From the NCBI RefSeq assembly GCF_000002235.5, contig NW_022145597.1:28288423-28352422 (forward strand): a stretch of 64,000 bases of DNA, in the 5' to 3' direction. Positions 31,679-43,379 of the stretch are shown here, one piece after another. Source of the stretch: Strongylocentrotus purpuratus (taxonomy: Eukaryota; Echinodermata; Echinoidea; Camarodonta; Strongylocentrotidae). The notes beneath the pieces were generated by a model that made no database searches, was not told the DNA's origin, and saw nothing but the letters and a program-made list of their open reading frames with translations. Made by a program: the position numbers and the translations under genes. Positions within the stretch are counted from its first letter, which is position 1, and every line of letters begins with the position of its first letter.

Positions 31679-34330
31679 ACTTTCACCTAACAAGAAAATG
31701 TATTTCCATCAAAAGCAATAGAGCAGATGGTTTTAATCAATTTGTCAGACATGCAGGCTAGAAATATTATAATTTCATGTTGCCTGTCACTGAATATTGT
31801 ATGTACCTACCGATTGCCCATGGGGCTTGCTCATCCAATTAATTTTCATGTAATAATAATTATGAATAACTTTCATTTTAACCTTTTCCTTAATCAAGTG
31901 ATTAATGTTTTTACAATTGAACGTGTTAGCATTGTATGGGATGGTGTATTTGATATCCAATTACATTTGAAGAAAAGGTTGGTAGAGAGAGCGAGAGACA
32001 GAGAGTGAGGAGGGGATGGGGGGGGGGGGCATTGAAGTGGTTGCAAACATCTATACACATGCACAGAATAGAATATACTAAAATATTATCATTTTTCTTC
32101 TTCCAAAACAAAAGAGTAAACTTTCCATCCAGGTGAAGCATATTAGCCTACACAAAATTACACAACCTATACATAATTTATAATATAAATACATTCATAT
32201 AAAAATATCAAATGCATAAAAAGTGTATGAATAGATAAATAATACATGCATTATGATACAAATTACATAGAACAAAGGGATAAATGGAAGAAGACTCTAA
32301 TATATAGAAGGAATATAAATACATTCATATAAAAATAGCAAATGCATAAAAGCATGAATAGATAAATAATACATGCATACGATACAAATTGCATAGAACA
32401 AAGGGATAAAATTAATGAAAGAAGACTCTATATAGAAGGAAGAATAGAGAAGAATATATAGAATGAGGGGATTAAAGGAGAAAGTAGCCCCGGGGAAAAG
32501 TAACTCCAAACTACCCCCCCCCCACCCCATCCCGAGCTTCACTCTCCTTCAAACAAGAAGGAAGAGCCAGAGACTAGGGAGAGAAATGGAATGAAGAAGG
32601 GAAAACAAGAAATGAAAGTAACAAGAGAAAGACAAGAAGAAAGGAGAAAGGGAGAGAAAGAGATGAACCAGAGGAGATAAGAGAGTTTCAGGAGAGAAAA
32701 GAGAGCGGGAGATATAGCATATTGAAAAAACTGAAAGATTTAAACAGTTATTGGGACTGGGCAGCTGCACATGCTGCTCGGAGGAAAAGTACTCAAAGTT
32801 ATTACAAAATAATGATCAACTACACAAACACAAAACTCGAAAATTATAGTCAGATTTCACTATAAAATTACAAATACAAAATGCGTGGGAGTCTCACAAG
32901 AACGCATGCGGAAAAAATGTGGGGTCGGGCAGCAAATTGAAAGTTGGTAGTATGCAATAGCTTTTTTGTTAACTGTTTACCTTTATATTCCCCTTTATTT
33001 TATTCCAGTTATCATCATTTTGATTATGCCGTAACAAAAATATGCTAGCTATAGTGCCTCTTATTTAGACGACGCAACGTTACAATAATTCCAAGGGAGG
33101 TGGAAAGTAGAAATCCAATACTTTCTGCAAGGCTTCACGAAAACATATAAACGATTTTTGAACAATAATAATAGCGCCGAATCTATCGTTTTATCCCACA
33201 GTATCGTACATAAATATATAAGAACCTATAGTTAAACTATGATTTTATTAGAGATAAAGTTGCCGTTAATTTTGTCATAAATAAGTTCTGAGCGGAAAAA
33301 GTGAAGCGAAGAATTTTTCATTTATTTTTGTTTTTTAGTGATTGAGAGACACCATGCATGTTTTTTGCTGGGGAAAAGAAAAAAAGCAATTAAAACTTGC
33401 TATATCATTACTCGAAAGCATGTCACCCCCCAATGATTATAGTAGTTAAAAGTCATGCGCTATATAAATAATTTCATGAACTAACTCATATAAACTAATA
33501 AAGCCCACAAGTGTTTTGCTTATGCAGTTGTCTTTCTCCTAATAAATAAATAAACCCTCTAAACATACAGGTACACGACGCCCCCTTGTCTATGCCAGAG
33601 TGACCTAGGTTGAGTTTATCAACCGAGAAGCGTACGGCGTAACATAACTCGCTGGGCTGGTAAGAAGGCATCATAGAAAGGACAGGGCCAGCGTGAGTTG
33701 GAACTGTGTGCGGATCGTGGTTTAATTTGAAATAATTTTTTGTTTTTATTTTTTTGTAGACTATGACTAATATTATATTAAAATGAGATTGGAAAAAGAA
33801 AGAAAGAAATAATAATTTTACCAAGACATTAAAAGAAAGAGATGCGATGAAATTGGCAACAATAGTCAAATTTGACTAATAGCCATTATATTAATACCAA
33901 ACGAACAACAACAACAAATTTGCTGGGAAAATTAAAATTTGAAACCAACGCAACAACATTAAGATTGGAGAGCAAGAAATGCGAAAAGTGAGTAAACAAT
34001 ACATTATATTTTGTTATATTTTGGTTTAAAATTTCATTAATAACCATGGAATAACAATGAAATCCAAGTAATCAATTTTGAACTATCGAAATTGGCCTCA
34101 TCTTTTTAATTATGACTAAACTCTATAAGCCTAACCTCGGTCCCACATGTTGCCATCCATGTCCCCTTGAATTTGACTGTCTGCGGGGCCGGGATTGCGA
34201 TTGGAAAGTAGACTAGAAGTAGATCTAGAACTAGAATCGAAGTTCACACGTCGCGTGAATATTACCACCTTTACATTTTGGAAGATAACGATATTGCCTT
34301 CAGCAGTCGGGCTTCAAGTTCAATTTCATG
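31679..34330. other. Gene-free repeat-rich stretch
   Basis: No coding exon was supported. It holds a two-copy tandem repeat at 32185-32445, a purine-rich GA/GGA stretch at 32540-32720 and poly-G or poly-C tracts near 32019 and 32515. Confidence 0.45.
32185..32445 (+). repeat. Two-copy tandem repeat, about 130 bp period
   Basis: Two successive units carry TATAAATACATTCATATAAA, GCATGAATAGATAAATAATA and ACAAAGGGATAAA with small indels. The sequence differs from the array at 31.4 kb but is of similar length and base composition. Confidence 0.75.
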
Positions 34331-35193
34331 TTTCTTACACTATGAACATGACTGACAAAGCAAGCGGACAAAATATACAGCTCCTCAGGTAGACAAAAGA
34401 ACATCCCTTCACTGCTATTATGTAAAAATGTGTAGAACAGGTGTCACATGCATATTCACCTTTTTACATAATGGCAGTGAAGGGATGTTCCTTTGTCTAC
34501 CTGAGGAACTGTATATTTTGTCCGCTTTCTTTGTCTGTCATGTTCATAGTAGGGAGGCCAATGCCCAAATCTAACTTTTTAATTACTAATTTGTTTATAC
34601 TAAAACTAAGATTAAAAGAAAGCATTTACTTTCACTAAGAAAATCCACCCATCTGCCGACTCCATAGGTTCCATCAAATAGGAGATATCCAGCTGGTTTG
34701 TAGCCATTTCCTTCTACGCCTTTCCGTACGTAAGAGCCTTGAAACAATTATATTTCATGTCGCAAAGTTACGTTCATAATTAGACAGGCCCGAGGGACAA
34801 AGTTCATGATGAAGTTTAAAACTTCGCGCGAAAGTGCAATCACTCAACAGCGGCTAGCCTTGAATCGGTCGCACACGTACACACCTTCTTCTTCTTAGTT
34901 GATCCCTCCACCGACACAGGCAAGCCCCGATGCAGGCTGAAGTCCAGCCATCAATGTGCGAACGATTACATCTTCTACTACTACGAGCCGAAGACGATGG
35001 TTCAAAAAAGGAAAGAAATATATATAATTCATTGATATTTACCTTAGATGTGTATTCCAATAATTTGATTTCCTCATGAGTATTCCTTATTATCAACGAT
35101 CGAGAAGTTACGAGGTCCAATTAAAATCCATCTTGCAGCGAACACAATCATAGCGCACATCCATGCATGCAACGTACGTGTACTAATATTTCT

Positions 35194-35219
35194 CTCACTC
35201 TCTCTCTCTCTCTCTCCCT
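35194..35219. repeat. Short (CT)n microsatellite
   Basis: A CT dinucleotide run inside the hAT-like element. Confidence 0.8.
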
Positions 35220-35487
35220 TTCGCTATACGTAACATACACACTCACTAACCATGTATCATACAACACACACATTCAAATCATGGCTTTCATTTCAATTCT
35301 CAATTGGAGTATAGACTGCTCACGTAGACTTTTTTTTTTACTGAAATATCTTTTTTAACACTTCTCATACATTACTTCACGACACTCGTATCTAGTGCTG
35401 TGAGAATAAGGTACTAGGGTCTATAAATAAGACTACGCTTTGGGCACGCTCTGACCGGAGCTCAGATTATGTCGCAATACCCTTTAT

Positions 35488-35510
35488 TTTTGGCGCGAAC
35501 AATGACGTCA
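35488..35510 (+). promoter_or_regulatory. Candidate E2F site next to a CRE
   Basis: TTTTGGCGCGAA (35488-35499) matches the E2F consensus, and TGACGTCA (35503-35510) is a perfect cAMP-response element four bases further on. They lie 1.2 kb upstream of the coiled-coil gene exon, whose first exon is not identified, and inside the hAT-like element. Promoter function is an inference. Confidence 0.35.
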
Positions 35511-36719
35511 CTGTTCACTGTTTTCCTTCTCATTTTGAGATGGATGTAGCTATAGGGCTCAAACCAACGCAAGATTGACAGAAACATCGTACTCTATCTA
35601 CTTTCGAATGTTCAGTTTGTAAAAATCTGTATTTAAAAAGATATAATCTTTTTTCTTTATATTTTCTAGTTGTTAGAAGTGGCAATTGTGAACATCTGAA
35701 ATGTTGATCTCTATCAAAAGTTCTTTACTCAAAACGGATCCCATATTTTTAGGGTCTACCTTCTGCCAATGAGAAGGTTTTTAGTGAGCAAACCTCTACG
35801 CCCTCTAGGATTTTCTTAGTCGGTGGTGCGAGTGCGTCAAGGTCGTCTGCAACCACAATTATTGGATTAAAAAACGTCAAAATCTGCAAGATTGTCAACA
35901 AATGGTGAAAGACTGTTACAGATCCGTGATTATAGGTATGTTGTGAAATGTATAATTGTATTTTCTTTTCATATTTTCTTCAATTTTTATTTTTACATCA
36001 TTTTTTTCCCTTTGCTAATTTTTTGAAGTGGGCGACGAGCGCACAAATCGTAGGTGTAGAAGCCTTACGCCCGGGCATTGGCCTCCCTATTCATAGTGTA
36101 ATTACTTCTTTTACTCGTAGTTGGGTGTCTTGATAAGTAATCTGTGCCATATGCCATGGCTCAGCTCTGCGCCCGTGTCGGTTATTCGAGCAGAACCCCT
36201 TGTCTGTCCATACCCGATCCATCTTTTGATATTTATATTTCCAAACAAACAGTCCTTGCTTTAGTGTGGCATTAATACATATCTATTCTAATCAAGATTG
36301 TAAGGTCTGTTAATGTTATCTTTGACATTGTGAATTTGTGATTAGGGTCTATCATTTGCATGCAACTTTGTCTTTGACTTTGAAGAAATCAGTTGGCATT
36401 CGTGAAAGTTTATAGAAATGATATTTACTGCCAGCGGACTGAAGTAATTCAATAACAACATTGATATTTTGTTTAATCGTCAATTAATTTTTGGGATGGT
36501 TCCAACTTCCAAGTATGATTTTTATTTATTTATTATAGTTTTATTTTAACAGGGTGGTCTCATTCAAGTTCATTTCTGAGCCTGCTCTCCCAGATAACTG
36601 TTTAATATGGGTTGAACGAGATACAGGATAATGATGAAAAAGCAGAAATTAGAAACATTTGGATCTAGACAAGAGCATTAAATAAAACTACTTTCTTTTC
36701 CTACTGTTACCTTTGCAGT

Positions 36720-37739
36720 ATGTCGCAGTACACCATGCAAGACACAGCCACCAGCCAGAGGCACTGGGTAGAAGATTTATTCCCACCTCACTTCAGCCTT
36801 AGTCTCTCGGACCTTACAAGAAAACCACAAGAGGCTGATGAAGGCACACAGGAGGCATGGAGGCTCGCACAGAGGAAGAAGGCAAAGGATATATATGAGC
36901 AAGTCAAGGCAAGAATGGATGCCGAGGCACAAATCCCCAAGCACAAGAACATTCAGGTCGGTGAGCCTTTGTCTGATTTGAAGCAGAGAGTGAGGCTGAC
37001 GGGTAAGGTGAAGAGGAATGAATCTTCACGGAAGGAGAAAGCGTTAAGAAGTCGTGATGGGGATGAGGAGAATAGAACAGAAACTGTTGAAGATGGTCTT
37101 TGGACTGCAGGAGAGATAGGGATCCTTAGGAAGGAATTTCAGAAAGTCAAAGAAGAGAAACAGATTATTCACATTGAATTAAAAGCTCTGCAGAGACACT
37201 ACAAAGACCTTGACAAGAAATACAAACAGCAGGCTGAGCTTCTCAACACCAAAGTCAACGCACTTAAACAGTCACACCAAGAAAATCAGAGATTGCAGTT
37301 ACAAAACCAACATCTAACCAAGGATGTGCGGCTACAGAAAAGCAAGCTTGCGATGGCAGAAGACGACTACAGGGAAGTTGTCGAGCAGCGAATGAAAATG
37401 AGGAAAGAGGCCATCGACCTTCGGAAGGCTCTTTCTCAAACCAAGCAGGATCTAAAGGAAGTGAGGATCAAGTTATCCGAAGCGGACACAAGACATAGGT
37501 TGGAGACGATGGAGAAGGAAGAGACCATGAGGTCCGAGTATGAATCACAGATTGCTGTTCTGTACCAAGAGCTTGGGGAGTGCAGGGCAGAGCTGGAGAA
37601 GGAACAGACAGAACATAGAAGATCCCGGAAGGCATTGGATCATCTTAGAATCCACTTTGCTCAGCAGTCACAGAGAGCGCAACCCAAACAGTCCTCGTCT
37701 AGTGATACAAAAACTCTCAAAGTCTTTCAGCTGTACTGA
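36720..37739 (+). CDS. CCDC160-like coiled-coil protein
   Basis: A single 339-codon exon from ATG 36720 to TGA 37737-37739. A strong acceptor (TTACCTTTGCAG) ends at 36718, one base before the ATG, so a non-coding 5' exon lies upstream. The N-terminus has RHWVEDLFPPHFSLSLSDL, a basic region covers about 100-120, and a continuous charged heptad-rich coiled coil covers about 130-320. The C-terminal block KALDHLRIHFA precedes a Ser-rich tail. Length and the two end motifs recall vertebrate CCDC160 (about 325 aa; HWKENMFTPFFS near the start, ALELLRKYY near the end), compared from memory. No enzymatic domain is seen; the function of CCDC160 is poorly known. A generic coiled-coil protein is the alternative. 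Confidence 0.75.
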   Translation: MSQYTMQDTATSQRHWVEDLFPPHFSLSLSDLTRKPQEADEGTQEAWRLAQRKKAKDIYEQVKARMDAEAQIPKHKNIQVGEPLSDLKQRVRLTGKVKRNESSRKEKALRSRDGDEENRTETVEDGLWTAGEIGILRKEFQKVKEEKQIIHIELKALQRHYKDLDKKYKQQAELLNTKVNALKQSHQENQRLQLQNQHLTKDVRLQKSKLAMAEDDYREVVEQRMKMRKEAIDLRKALSQTKQDLKEVRIKLSEADTRHRLETMEKEETMRSEYESQIAVLYQELGECRAELEKEQTEHRRSRKALDHLRIHFAQQSQRAQPKQSSSSDTKTLKVFQLY

Positions 37740-38765
37740 GAAGACTGATATGTCTTGTCACTTGATTTTTAACTTTAAGCAATATACCTTTTGATGAGCA
37801 GTTGTTTTTATGGCTCTTCCCTTTTTAAAGATTTTTTACAGTCTGTAGTCCATTTTGTTTTTCATGTAGGATTCTTTATTTTAAAATTTGAACAATCAAC
37901 ATTTTGCATTTAATTCAACAATATTCAGATTCAAAATGTGCAACTAACCAACATTACCCTTTATACAGAATGGCAAGAGAGCCAACCTTTTTTTTTATTT
38001 CTCTTTATTTTAGCTTCTTGAATTAAAATGTATGAAATAATATAACATTTGTTATGATATGATTATTTTCCTGAGAGAGGGAGAGGACGAGCAAGAGTGT
38101 GTAACAGTGAAAAAAATACACGGGGGCTCGGGGCGAATTAGCCCCCGAAATGCCCAAAATAGCCCCCGAAAATCAGAAAAGAGCCCCTGTAAATTTGCAC
38201 AGAGTTCAATGCAAAACAAATTTTAGATTGTTATTTTCATGCATGCAAGCTTGAAAAGTAGCCCCCGAAAAATAAATAGTAATTTTTTCCCTGGTGTGTA
38301 ATGGAAGAAGTGATATTCCTTTATGTATTTTTAAACCTTTCATAATAGAGGTTAAAATAGTTGAATGGAAACAATCAAAAACTAACAAATAAACACACAC
38401 ACAACAAAAGCAAAAAAATAGCACAACAAAACAAATATAAAAATAGGGAAGGCAGGAATTAAACAGGCAAACATAAATGACTGCATACTCATTTGTATCA
38501 ACATCAAAATATTTGAGTTTATTTGTACAATAAATCATTCAAAATCATATGTTTGGTCCTCATGACCATATGATAAACAATATCAAGTACAATTAAATGT
38601 TGTACAACTTATTATGTCTTTACTACATGTACAAATTTAATGAGAAGCAACCCCTATTGTATACATGATAGGCAATCATATTGCTTTATACACAACAGTA
38701 AATGTAATCTTATGTTTGGTTTATGAGGAACAGTTGCGTTTTAAAGCTAATGGAAGGGAAACAAC
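37740..38765 (+). other. 3' flank of the coiled-coil gene
   Basis: Probable 3' UTR then AT-rich intergenic sequence. A short repeated motif AGCCCCCGAAA recurs at about 38142, 38162 and 38263, around a GGGGCTCGGGG box. No gene was seen. Confidence 0.4.
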
Positions 38766-38911
38766 GGGGCTTTTCACAAAACTTTTCATCAGTGACAAAT
38801 GACAGTTTTTGTTATAAGCTACTGAAATCCTTGCTTCTGATTGGTTATCAGCAGATTTGTCACTGATTTTTGTAATTTGTCATTGAAAAAAGGCTTTGTG
38901 AAACACTCCCC
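38766..38911. mobile_element. Short inverted-repeat element (copy A of pair)
   Basis: Same element as 58381-58520: the shared core includes GAAATCCTTGCTTCTGATTG and GGTTATCAGCAGATTTGTCA. Ends TTTTCACAAAA and TTTGTGAAA are inverted. About 146 bp, non-coding. Confidence 0.7.
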
Positions 38912-39219
38912 TGATGTGAGTGGCATCTGATCAATAACAGGAGCTTCATATTTGCACTTTATCAAATAGTTACCATGGAAATAGATGCAAATAATATTCA
39001 AAATACCATGAATGCTAATATTATCTATGTATTACATACTTGGTGTAATTTCAAAATTGCCTAAACTTGACAATGAGCTAAATTTACACAGGATATCCTC
39101 AAAACAAAGATTTGGTGGAAAATCATGGCTCATGAAAAAAAATGGTAGTGCTTGTCGTTAAACAATGGATAAACATTTTAGTTTTATTTAGTTTTTTGGT
39201 TGAAAAGTGCTTAAAAAGA

Positions 39220-39774
39220 TTAAAGGGAAATCCAAGCCAAATAGACAAATACTCTAAAAGGAGGCAGAAAAATCAGATAAGCAAACTGATCAAAGTTTCA
39301 ATTAAATCTAGTTAACTATAACAAAGTTATGAATTGATAAATGTTGTAATCACCATACCTATGGGCACTTCAAATTGGCTGAAGTGGTTATGACAATGTG
39401 ATGTAGTGCCAGACTACTTTCCCATCTGTTCCAACATATAAAAAGACTAAAATTTAAATTTTTCAAAAATTCATCGCTCAAGCGGTTCTATTCTTTTTAG
39501 AGGACCTATAATAATATGCTATCTATTTGAGTAGTGCCCCAAGGGAGAAGGAACTTCCGTTGTACACAGCAGATGGGATAGTTATCCACGTCCTACGTTA
39601 CGATCCACTGACCGAACTCCCAATTTGAGATTCGCACTTAGTGATCTCATATTTTAAACATTCATAACTTCCTTACTATTGGTCCAATTCAATTCAAACT
39701 TTTGCCATTCTGTTTCTGTTATTTTTCTGCTTACATACGAATCAACTTATTTCAAGGGTTGGATTGCCCTTTAA
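39220..39774. mobile_element. TTAA-flanked non-autonomous transposon
   Basis: Element 39224-39770 starts AGGGAAATCCAAGCC and ends GGGTTGGATTGCCCT, inverted with two mismatches, and is bounded by TTAA on each side (39220-39223 and 39771-39774). This is the target duplication of piggyBac- or Kolobok-type elements. Non-coding, 547 bp. A diverged copy lies at 25080-25640. Confidence 0.7.
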
Positions 39775-39797
39775 TCATAAAGTGGGACATTGCTAAA

Positions 39798-41006
39798 CTA
39801 GATGGAATTTTGACTGCGCGCAGTGGAAAATGATGCCTCCGCCATAGAGCAATTTAAACAAGTTTGGAGTTTAAATCTCCAGTGGTTCTTGAGATATCAT
39901 GATAACAATCTCAATGTATGGAATTTCATAAGTTGACCTCTGTGACCCTTGACCTTTGACCTACGTGCTCCAAAATCTAATCAGATTGTCTTCCTATGGT
40001 GATACACACTATCATTAAGTTTGAAGTTTAAATCTCCAGTGGTTCTTGAGATATTATGATATGGTGATACATACTATCATTAAGTTTGAAGTGAAAATTC
40101 TCCAGTGGTTCTTGAGATATCGCGATAACGATCTCAATGTATGGAATTTCATAAGTTGACCTCTGTGACCCTTGACCTTTGACCTACGTGCTCCAAAATC
40201 TAATCAGATTGTCTTCCTATGGTGATACACACTATCATTAAGTTTGAAGTTTAAATCTCCAGTGGTTCTTGAGATATTATGATAACAATCTCAATGTATG
40301 GAATTTCATAAGTTGACCTCTGTGACCCTTGACCTTTGACCTACGTGCTCCAAAATGTAATCAGATTGTTTTCCTATGGTGATACATACTATCCTTAAGT
40401 TTGAAGTTTTTACATCTCCAGTGGTTCTTGAGATATCATGATAACAATCTCAATGTATGGAATTTCATAAGTTGACCTCTATGATCCTTGACCTTTGACC
40501 TACGTGCTCCAAAATGTAATCAGATTGTTTTCCTATAGTGATACACACTATCCTTAAGTTTGAAGTTTAAATCTCCAGTGGTTCTTGAGATATCATGATA
40601 ACAATCTCAATGTATGGAATTTCATAAGTTGACCTCTGTGACCCTTGACCTTTGACATACGTGCTCCAAAATCTAATCAGATCATCTTCCTATGGTGATA
40701 CATACTATCCTTAAGTTTGAAGTTTAAATCTCAAATGGTTCTTGAGATATCGCGCTAACAAACTCAATACAAGGAATTTCATAAGTTGACCTCTGTGACC
40801 TGTGACCTTTGACCTACGTACTCCAAAATCTAATCAGATCGTCTTCCTATGGTGATAAATACTATTCCCGAGTCTTAAGTTTAAATCTTAAATGGTTCTT
40901 GAGATATTGTGATAACGGTCAAACGGGACGGACGTACGGACGTACGGACGGACAACCCGAAAACATGATGCCTCCGGCACCACCTTCGGTGGCGGAGGCA
41001 TAAAAA
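39798..41006 (-). mobile_element. Helitron-like element with internal ~157 bp minisatellite
   Basis: Read on the minus strand, it starts TTTTTATGCCTCCG (from 41006), has a hairpin near that end, and finishes with an inner inverted copy of the start (CGGAGGCATCA), a palindrome ACTGCGCGCAGT (39813-39824), then CTAG (39798-39801) followed by T. A 3' hairpin about 11 bp before a CTAG end is the signature of rolling-circle Helitrons; unequal inverted ends with an internal minisatellite resemble the Helitron2/Helentron type. No Rep/helicase gene, so it is non-autonomous. The copy at 56584-57116 shares both ends. Confidence 0.65.
39925..40930. repeat. Minisatellite with nuclear-receptor half-site boxes
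   Basis: Six full units and one partial unit, period about 157-159 bp. Each full unit holds a box of TGACCT/TGACCC half sites beginning at 39934, 40157, 40314, 40473, 40630 and 40787. In most units four half sites are separated by 3, 1 and 1 bp, and the last pair is TGACCTTTGACCT, a perfect DR1. Unit 5 has one altered half site (GACATA). Confidence 0.85.
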
Positions 41007-43379
41007 TAATACCAAAACTATAACAAGGTAAATATCCTGATCCTACATTTTTGTATGTGCATATTGTTCTTTTTTTCAGCCACGAAGGTTTCAATACCAA
41101 GATAATCTCTTAGATCCCAAGAAGTTTAAAAAAAAATTCTATTGTAATATGTCATATATTACAACATTCTATCATGTACATGGAATATTTTCCTTCATCT
41201 CATTGACTCATTTGACTGATCAAATTCATCCTGATAATCCCTGAATGTAAAAAGAGGCACATATACTGTACTTGACTTAAGACCTTATATATTTGAATAC
41301 ATATCTTTGTAATTTGTACAAAACTTTCCTGCACAATCAGATATATAAAAATACAAATATGTACTTCCTTTCTCAAATGCAATATGAGGCAGTTGAGATA
41401 TGTGAAATTTGTTCTTGGAAGAAGTTTCATTGTATGAGCCAAATAGAAATATACAAGTATAGAAGTATACAAAAAAAAATAGTCCTGTGCCCCGTCTTTA
41501 AACAAGACTTTCCAAAATAACTGCCTCTCCAGCCCCCACCGGCAAGCCGCAACATCTTTCAACCAGTGCTGTGCAGCGAAGCATAATGCTAGCCACCTAT
41601 CAAAATTACCGAAGTAGTCTGAACTATGTATATTTCCTCAATGAGATTGATTGTTCTGATATTTGCGCAAATTTTTACCCCGGATAAGTTATTCAAACCT
41701 TCCTCACAAAAATTTCAGATTTAATGCCCCTATCTCTTAGAGTATATAATAATGCCACAGCTGATTTTTTTTTTCCCCCGACTTTTTCCCATAATGCATC
41801 ATGAGAAGTTGTCTTTACACTGATGTCACCAGATAGCGCTGTGGTTTGTGAATCCACCGTAACGAGTCAAATTGATAACAAATTGATATCAATAGCAACT
41901 CTGTAATGAAGAATCAATTTAGATCAGTTACATCTCTTTATATACCCTGGGGGGTGTTTCATAAAGCTGTTCGCATGACTTTACGAACGACCTGTATATG
42001 AAGTGCCAGATAGGATGCCCAAAGTTTTTTCTGATATTTCCAATAACCTCAATTAGATTATGGCAAAAAATATACTTTGCATTAAAATATTTGTTAAAAT
42101 AAGAATTTTAATCTACATCTGCACAGTTCAACTTTAGTTGATGCAGTTAATAATGATTGAGCATCTCATTAAGCTTTTCATATCAAAGTCACTCGTAAAG
42201 TCATGCGTAACTTTACGAACAGCTTTATGAAACTCCCCCTGGTCACCAATAAACAACCCCTATCTGCCCATTATAGACAAGTTCATTTATTATGAAAATT
42301 TATGTTGATTTGGAACACAATCATATTGGTTTATAATCTCTGTATTAAAGTTATAGTAGACAGTTTTTCTCTAAGCCCTTATCAAAATACAAAGGGAATA
42401 TGAATCCTGACATTTCTTCATAAAAAAATTGCAATTTCAGAACTTGCAGTACCGATATTTTGTGGTGAGTAGCTGATCATATTTACATAAGTTAACACAT
42501 TGCCTTTGTTTAAATATTGAAAATATGTTTTGAATTGTATTGAAATCTGTGAAATCAAGGAAAGCAGTTTATATGAGAAATTAATGTTTATAAACAGGTC
42601 CGCTTTGTTGTCGGTAAAAAAGTGGTATTTTTATACAGGTGCTCTTTGTAAACGGGAGGTTGTACAGTTATTAACTGAAAAGAGTAGTGAAGGAAAAAAT
42701 GGTTGCTCCAGAAGAACTATAACATATCTCTCTTTAGTTAAAAGCCTCTTCAACATTCCTTAGTCTCAGCTCATGTTTTCCATGACCCGACAGTTGCTTT
42801 TGCCCTAACTGCTCCAGACATATTTTCTTCAAAGATATAGGGTTGGGGTTCCTGAATTTTCCATTTTTCATTGGCTAATTAGGGTTAGGTATAGCTTCCA
42901 GTCAGGTTAGTGTATAATATCGACCATGAAATAATCATTGCTAAAGCATGTGTCGTACAACCCACTGTTCCGAGCGAATGTGCATCACAGAATGTTCTCT
43001 GCACGTACCAAGATGATGCCATGAATTTTTCATTGGTAGCCATGCGTTTCATGTGATGGTGATGTAGGAAGGTTACCATCAATCAGGCATAATACTGGAT
43101 GGCATGTTGTATACACATCATCTATCAATGATTAGTCTTATGAACCAGTCTCACTTTACAACAGACAAGTCTCGGAATACCATTCCATGACTTTACAAAA
43201 ACATCCATCGCCATGAAGGACAATTTCTCAAAGGAATTTTCTCCTGAGCCGAGCTGAACATTCTTGGAGCAATCCTGAAAAGAGCAAGAGCTCCAAAATG
43301 GTCCTAAAAGTACTTGATGCCTCTAGAAGCTCCTGCATAAGAAAGCCTTCAACATTGTCTCTAAATAATGGTAAGATTT
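41007..43379. other. Stretch between Helitron-like element and POLD3
   Basis: No gene except probable POLD3 3' UTR at the right end. Contains the inverted-repeat element at 41946-42242. Confidence 0.45.
41946..42242. mobile_element. Inverted-repeat element, CCTGGGGG ends
   Basis: Ends CCTGGGGGGTGTTTCATAAA and TTTATGAAACTCCCCCTGG are inverted, and the repeat extends inward through GCTGTTCG and further TTTACGAAC blocks. About 297 bp, non-coding. No clear target duplication. Confidence 0.65.

Larger units (their letters stand above)
34551..36089. mobile_element. hAT-like non-autonomous transposon, about 1.54 kb
   Basis: Perfect 17 bp terminal inverted repeats: TAGGGAGGCCAATGCCC at the left end and its complement at 36073-36089. 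The tip TAGGG fits the hAT consensus YARNG. The direct repeat TTCATAG(T) abuts both ends, a 7-8 bp target duplication, and the uninterrupted site can be read from the left arm of the surrounding hairpin element. No transposase frame was found. It carries an E2F-like and CRE pair at 35488-35510. Confidence 0.65.
34335..36101. mobile_element. Hairpin (foldback) element, split by a later insertion
   Basis: Arms at about 34335-34433 and 34456-34550 are about 95 bp inverted copies around a 22 bp spacer, for example GCGGACAAAATATACAG against CTGTATATTTTGTCCGC. The left arm extends to TTACACTATG, whose complement is found only beyond the hAT-like insertion, at 36090-36098 (TTCATAGTGTAA). The right arm was therefore interrupted after it was formed. 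Confidence 0.7.

Noticed and set aside
39925-40930. ~157 bp periodic array considered as a CRISPR-like repeat/spacer array
   Set aside because: Units are similar along their whole length with no unique spacers, and the genome is eukaryotic; it is a minisatellite inside a Helitron-like element.
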